This document shows, one piece after another, positions 9,393 through 14,856 of a stretch of DNA of 17,102 nt. Source of the DNA: CAZLBC01 sp964557575 (GTDB lineage Bacteria > Planctomycetota > Phycisphaerae > SM23-33); the NCBI GenBank assembly GCA_964557575.1, contig CAZLBC010000097.1:1-17102 (forward strand), written 5' to 3'. Positions within the stretch are counted from its first letter, which is position 1. Every line of letters begins with the position of its first letter. A program made the position numbers and the translations under genes. The notes below the pieces were generated by a model, which was not told where the DNA came from, ran no database searches, and saw only the letters and a program-made list of their open reading frames with translations.

Positions 9393-10805
9393 TCAACTGT
9401 CGTAGTACAGGTGGAACTCGTGCGGATGGGGCCGGAGATACATCGGGTTCAGTTCCTCCGTCCGTTTCCAGTCTATCCACGAGGTGATCAGTGATTCATC
9501 GAACACAGCGCCCTCGAGCAGAAATTGATGGTCCTCTTCAAGCGCGGCCACTGACTCCGACAGGAATCCCGGCACCTTCGGAATCGCGGCAAGTTCTTCG
9601 CCGCCGAGTTCGTATATATTCTTGTCGAGCGGTTTGCCGGGATCGAGTTCGTGCTTGATCCCGTCGATCATGGCCATCAGCATCGCCGACCAGGCCAGGT
9701 AGCCGTTGGCGGTCGGGTCCGGACAGCGGAACTCGATCCGCTTGGCCTTGGGGCTCTTCGAGTACATCGGTATCCGCACGGCCGCCGAGCGGTTGCGGGC
9801 GGACATCACCAGGTTCACCGGCGCCTCGAAGCCGGGCACCAGCCGCCGGTAGCTGTTGGTGGTCGGGGCCGCGAACGCCAGTATGGCCGAGGCGTGTTTC
9901 AGCAGTCCGCCCACGGCGTGCATGGCCATCTTCGACAGGCCGGCGTACTCGTCGCCCGCGAACAGCGGCTCCCCGTCTTTCCATATGGACAGGTGCGTAT
10001 GCATACCGCTGCCGTTGTCCTCGAAGACCGGCTTCGGCATGAAGGTCGCCGTCTTCCCGACACTCTTGGCGACGTTCTTGATGATGTACTTGTACCACAT
10101 GAACTGGTCGGCCATTTTCTTCAGTTCGGCGTACTTCATGTCGATCTCGGCCTGCCCGGCGGTGGCCACCTCGTGATGGTGCGCCTCGATCTCGATACCG
10201 ACGTCCATCATCAGCCGCACCATCTCCCCCCGGAGATCATGCATCGTGTCCGTGGGGCTGACGGGGAAGTAGCCGCCCTTGAAACTGGGCTTGTAGCCGA
10301 GGTTGGGTTCTTCGAACCGCCCCGTATTCCACGCACCCTCGACGGAGTCGATCTGGTACATGCCGCGGTGCTGGTTCTGCTCGTAGCGGACCTCGTCGAA
10401 TATGAAGAACTCCGGCTCCGGGCCGATGAAACAGGTATCGCCGATGCCGGTTTCGGCGAGGTACTCGGCGGCGCGCCGCACGGTGTGGCGCGGACACTTG
10501 CCGTAGTCCTCCCGGCTTTCCGGGTCGACGATATCGGCCAGCACGCTGACCGTCGGCTTCTCGAAGAACGGATCGAGTACCGCGGTGTCGGGATCGCAGA
10601 CGGCCATCATGTCGGACTGGTGTATCTCCTGCCAGCCCCGGATAGACGACCCGTCGAACCCGAGCCCTTCCTCAAAGATATTCTCGTCGGCCGTGGCGAC
10701 CGGGTACGAGCAGTGCTGCCAGGTACCCAGGAGATCGACGAACTTAAGGTCGATCATCTCGGCATTGTTTTTCTCCGCGAACTCAAAAAATTCTTTCGGT
10801 GTCAT
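9393..10805 (-). CDS. glnA: Glutamine synthetase type I
   Basis: GlnA condenses ammonia and glutamate to glutamine using ATP and is the entry point of ammonia assimilation. At 470 aa it fits the dodecameric GSI class. Visible motifs are DGSSIRGW (51-58), the metal-binding EPEFF (130-134), NGSGMHTH (264-271), the Lys-rich ATP region around 312-322, and NRSAAVRIP (338-346). Tyr398 in DKNIYEL aligns with the adenylylated Tyr397 of E. coli, so this looks like a GSI-beta enzyme controlled by adenylylation; a GlnE would be expected elsewhere in the genome. The ATG at 10805 is preceded by AGGAG (10820-10816), spaced 10 nt. It is the first gene of the glnA-gltB-gltD run and is divergent from the gene at 11123. 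A sigma-54-type promoter and upstream dyads suggest nitrogen-responsive control of the whole run. Confidence 0.97.
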   Translation of the reverse strand: MTPKEFFEFAEKNNAEMIDLKFVDLLGTWQHCSYPVATADENIFEEGLGFDGSSIRGWQEIHQSDMMAVCDPDTAVLDPFFEKPTVSVLADIVDPESREDYGKCPRHTVRRAAEYLAETGIGDTCFIGPEPEFFIFDEVRYEQNQHRGMYQIDSVEGAWNTGRFEEPNLGYKPSFKGGYFPVSPTDTMHDLRGEMVRLMMDVGIEIEAHHHEVATAGQAEIDMKYAELKKMADQFMWYKYIIKNVAKSVGKTATFMPKPVFEDNGSGMHTHLSIWKDGEPLFAGDEYAGLSKMAMHAVGGLLKHASAILAFAAPTTNSYRRLVPGFEAPVNLVMSARNRSAAVRIPMYSKSPKAKRIEFRCPDPTANGYLAWSAMLMAMIDGIKHELDPGKPLDKNIYELGGEELAAIPKVPGFLSESVAALEEDHQFLLEGAVFDESLITSWIDWKRTEELNPMYLRPHPHEFHLYYDS

Positions 10806-10818
10806 CTCTTCATAACTC

Positions 10819-10846
10819 CTGACAAAAGGCTCTATGACTGTATAAT
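10819..10846 (+). promoter_or_regulatory. Possible sigma-70 promoter pointing right
   Basis: CTGACA (10819-10824), a 16-bp spacer and a perfect TATAAT (10841-10846) form a good housekeeping promoter on paper. It would start near 10853 and run rightward through both sigma-54 sites to the gene at 11123, leaving a leader of about 270 nt and reading antisense to the glnA leader. A TATAAT in AT-rich DNA can occur by chance, so this is tentative. Confidence 0.3.
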
Positions 10847-10870
10847 GTCATGTTCACAATACAAGACAAT

Positions 10871-10889
10871 TATGCTTGAATTCAGCATA
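10871..10889. repeat. Inverted repeat overlapping glnA -12 element
   Basis: TATGCT (10871-10876) and AGCATA (10884-10889) form a perfect 6-bp inverted repeat with a 7-bp centre. It overlaps the -12 box of the glnA sigma-54 candidate and its predicted start (near 10873). It could be an operator for a repressor, or a coincidence of AT-rich DNA. Confidence 0.4.
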
Positions 10890-10900
10890 TTGCGTGCCAG
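10884..10900 (-). promoter_or_regulatory. Sigma-54 (RpoN) promoter candidate for glnA-gltB-gltD
   Basis: Read on the minus strand, CTGGCACGCAATATGCT matches YTGGCACGrNNNTTGCW. The -24 GG (10898-10897) and -12 GC (10886-10885) have the exact 10-bp separation. Deviations are A for the first T of the -12 box and C at the weak R position. The predicted start is near 10873, giving a leader of about 68 nt to the glnA ATG. Sigma-54 control of glnA is well established in enteric bacteria, which supports the reading. Confidence 0.75.
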
Positions 10901-10977
10901 ACTTTTCCGAAACACGTAAGTTGATTTTTTTCAATAGTATACACTTTTTATTACAATGTGGTATTTTTAGCATGGTT

Positions 10978-11018
10978 TACAAATTTGTAGTATCATAGAA
11001 CAAGATTGCAAATTTGTA
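10978..11018. promoter_or_regulatory. Tandem palindromes, candidate enhancer for divergent sigma-54 promoters
   Basis: TACAAATTTGTA (10978-10989) is a perfect 12-bp palindrome. TGCAAATTTGTA (11007-11018) is the same palindrome with one changed base. Their centres are 29 bp apart. Relative to the predicted glnA start they lie near -110 and -139; relative to the predicted start of the rightward gene they lie near -106 and -77. Enteric NtrC enhancer sites upstream of glnA sit at similar distances, but their consensus (TGCACC-N5-GGTGCA) differs, so the binding protein is unknown. Confidence 0.55.
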
Positions 11019-11028
11019 ACTTAAAACC

Positions 11029-11062
11029 GTCTCGACACCGGGTTTCCGGGGCGAATCGAGAC
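11029..11062. repeat. Inverted repeat next to the rightward sigma-54 site
   Basis: GTCTCGA (11029-11035) and TCGAGAC (11056-11062) are perfect 7-bp arms around 20 bp, and the inner DNA contains CCGG-GTTT-CCGG. The right arm abuts the -24 region at 11063. If transcription starts near 11090 this element is not transcribed, so it would act as DNA. If the far-upstream sigma-70 candidate is used, it would instead form a leader hairpin. Confidence 0.4.
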
Positions 11063-11079
11063 CCGGCACGGCAATTGCA
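11063..11079 (+). promoter_or_regulatory. Sigma-54 (RpoN) promoter candidate for the KaiC-like/ATP-grasp gene
   Basis: CCGGCACGGCAATTGCA differs from YTGGCACGrNNNTTGCW at only one position (C for T before the GG). It has GG (11065-11066), GC (11077-11078), the exact 10-bp separation and a full TTGCA -12 box. The predicted start is near 11090, leaving a 33-nt leader that contains the AGGAG ribosome site. It is the best consensus match of the three sigma-54 candidates in the window. Confidence 0.7.
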
Positions 11080-11122
11080 CAGTGAATCGGCACACAGGTA
11101 AACGAGACGAAGGAGAGAAGCC

Positions 11123-13735
11123 ATGCCCCAGATCGATCCGGGACTGAGCACCGGCCTGAAGGGCCTGGACAGGGTGTTGAAGGGCCTGATCCCGGGGGAC
11201 AATATCGTCTTCCACGTCGATACGATCGAGCAATACGCCGATTTTTCCACGCCCTTTGTCGAGCAGGCGGCCAGGCGGGAAGAGAAGGTCGTCTACTTCC
11301 GTTTCGCCTCCCACCCCCCGCTGCTTGAACCCCGGGAAGGGGTTGAAATGCGGCACCTCCGCCCGGAAGAGGGATTCGAGCCGTTTATCACCGAAATCCA
11401 CCGGGTCATCAAGAAGCTCGGCCGGGGCGGCTGTTACCTGTTCGACTGCCTGACGGACCTGGCGGCGGAATGGTACAGCGACCAGATGCTGGGCAACCTC
11501 TTCATGCTGACCTGTCCCCGCCTCTACGACGTGGCGGCGATCGCCTACTTCTCGGTGCTGCGGAATCGCCATTCCCAGTACGCCCTGTCCGCGATCACCG
11601 ACACCACCCAGATATTCATCGACGTCCTGGAGCACCGCGAGCGGCTGTACATCCAGCCCGTCAAGGTCCAGCAGCGGTACTCCCCGAGCATGTACACGAT
11701 CCACGCCCGCGAGGAAGGAGCATTCATCCCGGTCAAACAGAGCGCGATGATATCCGAGATACGGCGTTCGTCGGTCTGGCAGGGACTCGACTCGTCCGGC
11801 GAGCATCTGAACGTCTGGAACCGCACCTTCCGGGAGGCGGAGGATACGTACGCGGCGATATGCCGGGGAGAACTGCCGCCGGAAACGGGCACACCCTATT
11901 TCAAGAAACTCCTGCGGATGGTCGTCTCCCGGCATGAAAAGATACTGTCGCTCGCCGAGCGGTACCTCGCCCTCCCGGACCTGATCGAGATCGGCAGGCG
12001 CACCGTCGGCACCGGCCTGATCGGGGGGAAATCGGTGGGCATGCTTCTGGCCCGCGCCATACTGGAAAAAACCGACCACCGGTGGCGGGAACTGATGGAG
12101 CCCCACGACTCGTTCTACATCGGCTCGGATGTCTTCTACACGTTCCTGGTCACCAACGGCATCTGGTGGGTGCGCCAGCAGAAGGACCTGAACATGCTGC
12201 TGGAGGGGGCGATCACCGCCCGGCAGCGGATGCTGGTGGGCCGCTTTTCCGAGCACATTACCCGGCAGCTTTCCGACCTGCTGGACTACTACGGGCAGTC
12301 CCCGATCATCGTGCGCTCCAGCAGCCTTCTCGAGGACAATTTCGGCAATGCCTTCGCCGGCAAATACGAGAGCGTCTTCTGCGTCAACCAGGGGCCGCGG
12401 TACAAGCGGCTGGAGGACCTCATGACGGCGGTCCGCGCGATATACGCCAGCGCGATGAGCGAGGAGGCGATCAAGTACCGGGCCCGGCGGGGCATGCTGG
12501 ACCGCGACGAACAGATGAGCCTGCTGGTCCAGCGGGTGTCGGGATCGATGCACAATCACCTGTTCTACCCGCACGCGGCCGGGGTCGGTCTCTCGTTCAA
12601 CCCCTACGCCTGGAACGAGCACATCGACCCCGCGGCGGGGGTCCTGCGGATGGTGTTCGGCATGGGCACCCGCGCCGTCGATTACGTCGACGGTGACTAC
12701 ACGCGGGTCGTGGCCCTCAACGATCCCGTCCGCCGGCCGGAGGGCGGCTCCGCGGATGTCCGGGAACACTCGCAGAAAAAGGCCGATGTCCTCGACCTCG
12801 AATCGAACCAGCTCGTCGGCATGGCATTCCGGGACGTCGCCGAGCAGAGCGACGACCTGCCGCTGGACCTCTTGGCCTCGCGCGACCGGGAACTGGCGGA
12901 CCTCTCGAAGCGCGCCGGTTCGGGCGCGGGGTTTCCCTACGTCCTGACCTTCGATACGCTGCTGAAGAACACGGGGTTCGTGGGGGACATGCGGGAGGCG
13001 CTGACGGGTCTGCGGGAGGCGTACGATTACCCGGTCGACATCGAGTTCACCCTCAACTTCCTCTCGGACGACGACTACCGGATCAATATCCTCCAGTGCA
13101 GACCCTTCCAGTGCCCGGGCGGGGGCTCCGTGCCGCCGTTGCCCGCCGACCTGAAGCGGGAGGATATCATCCTCGCAAGCAGCGGCGCCGTCATCGGCCA
13201 GGGCCGGGAGATCGCGATCGACCGGTTCATCTACGTGGTTCCGCGGGAGTACGGAAACCTCCCGGTCAACGACCGGTACGCCGTCGCCCGCCTGATCGGC
13301 CGCCTGTCCCGGGCCTGTGCCGACGGCGGGAAGACGGTCATGCTGCTGGGGCCGGGACGGTGGGGCACCTCGTCGCCCTCCCTCGGCGTGCCTATAAACT
13401 TCTCCGAGATCAGCACCGTGTCCGTCCTGTGCGAGATCGTCGCCATGCGCGACGGGCTGGTCCCCGACGTCTCCCTCGGCACCCATATCTTCAACGAGAT
13501 GGTCGAGATGGAAATGCTTTACCTGGCCCTCTTTCCCGGGCGGGAGAACAACTTCCTGAACGCCGACCTCCTCGAAGGGGCGCCCAACCTGCTGCCGGAA
13601 CTGGTTACCGACGAATCCGTGCCGCCCGGCACGGTCCGCGTCATCGACGCCGCGGCGCCGGGGGACGGCGCGCCGGTACTGCTGAACGCCGACACGATGT
13701 CGCAGAAGGTCGTCTGTTACCGGGGCGCGCCGTAA
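11123..13735 (+). CDS. KaiC-like domain fused to PEP-synthase/PPDK ATP-grasp domain, function unknown
   Basis: This 870-aa protein starts at an ATG 7 nt after AGGAG (11111-11115). Residues 8-30 (STGLKGLDRVLKGLIPGDNI) read like the start of a KaiC/RecA-type ATPase. However, the following segment (HVDTIEQYADFST) has no GxxxxGK[ST] P-loop. YLFDCLTDL (105-113) resembles the Walker B strand, so the N-terminal 200 residues look like a KaiC fold that no longer binds ATP in the usual way. Residues about 295-662 match the PEP/pyruvate-binding ATP-grasp domain of PEP synthase and PPDK: GLIGGKSVG (298-306), IIVRSSSLLEDNFGNAFAGK (395-414), MSLLVQR (465-471), VDIEF (638-642) and ILQCRPF (656-662). The C-terminal 200 residues carry LLGPGRWGTSSPSLGVPI (741-758), seen in some dikinase-related proteins. 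The phosphohistidine domain (TxHAA) and the PEP-binding barrel are absent, so it is not a complete PEP synthase or PPDK. Its substrate is unknown. Divergence from glnA and a sigma-54 site point to nitrogen-linked expression. Confidence 0.85.
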   Translation: MPQIDPGLSTGLKGLDRVLKGLIPGDNIVFHVDTIEQYADFSTPFVEQAARREEKVVYFRFASHPPLLEPREGVEMRHLRPEEGFEPFITEIHRVIKKLGRGGCYLFDCLTDLAAEWYSDQMLGNLFMLTCPRLYDVAAIAYFSVLRNRHSQYALSAITDTTQIFIDVLEHRERLYIQPVKVQQRYSPSMYTIHAREEGAFIPVKQSAMISEIRRSSVWQGLDSSGEHLNVWNRTFREAEDTYAAICRGELPPETGTPYFKKLLRMVVSRHEKILSLAERYLALPDLIEIGRRTVGTGLIGGKSVGMLLARAILEKTDHRWRELMEPHDSFYIGSDVFYTFLVTNGIWWVRQQKDLNMLLEGAITARQRMLVGRFSEHITRQLSDLLDYYGQSPIIVRSSSLLEDNFGNAFAGKYESVFCVNQGPRYKRLEDLMTAVRAIYASAMSEEAIKYRARRGMLDRDEQMSLLVQRVSGSMHNHLFYPHAAGVGLSFNPYAWNEHIDPAAGVLRMVFGMGTRAVDYVDGDYTRVVALNDPVRRPEGGSADVREHSQKKADVLDLESNQLVGMAFRDVAEQSDDLPLDLLASRDRELADLSKRAGSGAGFPYVLTFDTLLKNTGFVGDMREALTGLREAYDYPVDIEFTLNFLSDDDYRINILQCRPFQCPGGGSVPPLPADLKREDIILASSGAVIGQGREIAIDRFIYVVPREYGNLPVNDRYAVARLIGRLSRACADGGKTVMLLGPGRWGTSSPSLGVPINFSEISTVSVLCEIVAMRDGLVPDVSLGTHIFNEMVEMEMLYLALFPGRENNFLNADLLEGAPNLLPELVTDESVPPGTVRVIDAAAPGDGAPVLLNADTMSQKVVCYRGAP

Positions 13736-13749
13736 CCGCCGAAACATCC

Positions 13750-13779
13750 TTGCCATGCGGTCTCCGCGACCGGTATACT
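13750..13779 (+). promoter_or_regulatory. Sigma-70 promoter candidate for cvpA-like gene
   Basis: TTGCCA (13750-13755), an 18-bp spacer and TATACT (13774-13779) each match 5 of 6 consensus bases. It lies just after the preceding stop (13735) and 63 bp before the chosen start, with a predicted transcript start near 13786. Confidence 0.45.
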
Positions 13780-13792
13780 TTGCCTTGAGGTT

Positions 13793-13811
13793 CGGCGGCG
13801 TTGTGCCGCCG
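13793..13811 (+). other. GC-rich hairpin in cvpA leader
   Basis: CGGCGGC (13793-13799) and GCCGCCG (13805-13811) form a perfect 7-bp stem with a GTTGT loop. No T-run follows, so it is not a standard terminator. It lies between the promoter candidate and the start codon of the next gene, and could be a leader structure or a weak 3' end for the upstream gene. Confidence 0.4.
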
Positions 13812-13841
13812 CTCAACACCGGCACGCGAGGATACGACCCG

Positions 13842-14741
13842 ATGGTCACCGCGGTAACAATCGTCATCGTTCTGGCACTGGCCGCCTTCATGGCCTGCCG
13901 CGGGTATCGACGGGGCGCCGTATCCATCATCCTCGGCTGGCTGCCGGTCCTGCTGATCGTGGCCGCCCTGTACGCGGCGGCCTGGTTCTGGGTCAAGGAT
14001 CCCGACTCGTACATGGCCGCGGCGATGCTCGCGGTCGCGGGGGCCATCTTCCTGTTTATGGTCGGGCGGGGCATCTACCGGCTGGTTCGCCGTTTTGTTC
14101 CGCGCACGAAAGAAACCGCGGAGAACGCCGATGAGGCGGGAGAGGCGGAGGCGGGACGGGAATCAACGCCGGCGCAGCGGTGGCCCGCCGTCGTCAACGG
14201 CATCGCCGGCGGCGCGATGGGGCTCTTCTTCTGCCTGGTGCTGTGCCTGGTCTTCTCGGCACTGCTCAGCACCATCGTCTTCGGCATGAACATGGACCGT
14301 CAGAAAAAGATAAACGACGGGGAAGACCCCGGGCCGCCCTCCCGGTGGGTGCCCGCCCTGAGCGAGGCCAGCGACGCGCTCGCCGCAATCAGCGACAAGG
14401 GCGGGCTCGGGCACATCCCGAGCGTCAAGGAATACACGCACGAGATCCGCGCGACGATCACGGTGCTCAACGCCCCGCGGGATGTCCTGGTGAAACTGGC
14501 CGAGCGGAGAAACCTCGATCGCTTCAGAAAAATCCCGGAGGTCCAGGAGGCCCTCAACGACTACCGCTGCCGGGAGCTGATCGAGCAGCTCGGCACGGGC
14601 GACATGCGGGCCCTGGACGCCCTGCGGCGCAACCCGAAAATGAAGCGTATGCTCGAGTGCCGGGAGGTGAAGGAACTGACCGATTCGCTGAAACCCTCGG
14701 ACCTGGCGCGGGAGATCGAGGAGATCAAGAAGGAGGGATGA
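13842..14741 (+). CDS. CvpA family membrane protein with long C-terminal extension
   Basis: The N-terminal part resembles CvpA (colicin V production) family inner-membrane proteins, whose exact role is unclear. The 299-aa protein starts at an ATG with GAGGA 10 nt upstream (13827-13831). An earlier in-frame ATG at 13755 lacks a ribosome site and would sit inside the promoter candidate. Four hydrophobic segments are visible: about 2-19, 26-50, 57-79 and 119-148. The loop at 85-115 is charged and Glu/Ala-rich. After the fourth segment comes a soluble, helix-prone tail of about 150 residues rich in Lys, Arg and Glu (KLAERRNLDRFRKIPEVQEA, ending EIEEIKKEG). Usual CvpA proteins are about 160-180 aa, so the tail is extra. 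It lies 106 bp after the ATP-grasp fusion gene and 115 bp before the cytochrome-like gene. The family call is moderate. Confidence 0.65.
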   Translation: MVTAVTIVIVLALAAFMACRGYRRGAVSIILGWLPVLLIVAALYAAAWFWVKDPDSYMAAAMLAVAGAIFLFMVGRGIYRLVRRFVPRTKETAENADEAGEAEAGRESTPAQRWPAVVNGIAGGAMGLFFCLVLCLVFSALLSTIVFGMNMDRQKKINDGEDPGPPSRWVPALSEASDALAAISDKGGLGHIPSVKEYTHEIRATITVLNAPRDVLVKLAERRNLDRFRKIPEVQEALNDYRCRELIEQLGTGDMRALDALRRNPKMKRMLECREVKELTDSLKPSDLAREIEEIKKEG

Positions 14742-14788
14742 AAACGGCGGGAGCGGGCGAGATCCTCGATGAGATACCGGGATTATTC

Positions 14789-14816
14789 TTGACAACCGCG
14801 CCGTGGTGTTTAATAT
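14789..14816 (+). promoter_or_regulatory. Sigma-70 promoter candidate for the cytochrome-like gene
   Basis: A perfect TTGACA (14789-14794) is followed after 16 bp by TAATAT (14811-14816), a partial -10 match. The predicted start is near 14823, which leaves a short leader of about 34 nt containing AAAGGAG (14843-14849). The -10 lies inside the left arm of a long inverted repeat. Confidence 0.5.
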
Positions 14817-14843
14817 TAGAAATACCGTTCCAAATATTAAACA
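14807..14843. repeat. Perfect 11-bp inverted repeat, likely operator
   Basis: TGTTTAATATT (14807-14817) and AATATTAAACA (14833-14843) are exact reverse complements separated by 15 bp. The left arm covers the -10 box and the right arm abuts the ribosome-binding site. If transcription starts near 14823 only the right arm is transcribed, so the repeat would act as a DNA site for a dimeric regulator rather than as an RNA hairpin. Confidence 0.6.
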
Positions 14844-14856
14844 AAGGAGAGTGTCC

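Larger units (their letters stand above)
10806..11122. promoter_or_regulatory. Divergent glnA / KaiC-ATP-grasp control region
   Basis: This 317-bp intergenic stretch is markedly AT-rich in its left and middle parts, unlike the GC-rich genes around it. From left to right it holds the glnA ribosome site, an ATGAC/GTCAT inverted repeat (10834-10838 / 10847-10851), and a sigma-54 site for glnA. Next come a T/A-rich tract with TTGA-N6-TCAA (10921-10934), which could bend, and two TGTA-type palindromes. A GTCTCGA/TCGAGAC inverted repeat, a second sigma-54 site facing right, and the ribosome site AGGAG (11111-11115) of the rightward gene complete it. I see no small gene in it. Confidence 0.75.

Noticed and set aside
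4960..9405. Long plus-strand open frames (about 600 and 700 codons) opposite gltB
   Set aside because: GltB is conserved over its whole length on the minus strand; the opposite frames are rich in Gly, Arg, Pro and His with no family resemblance.
9340..9480. Upstream ATG at 9480 as the gltB start
   Set aside because: It would overlap the glnA coding end by 88 bp and add 47 residues unlike GltB; the ATG at 9339 has a good ribosome site and leaves a normal short propeptide before the catalytic Cys.
11021..14074. A 1017-codon open frame on the minus strand opposite the KaiC-like/ATP-grasp gene
   Set aside because: It is the antisense shadow of a GC-rich gene whose plus-strand product has clear ATP-grasp motifs; the minus-strand product is low-complexity and has no recognisable motif.
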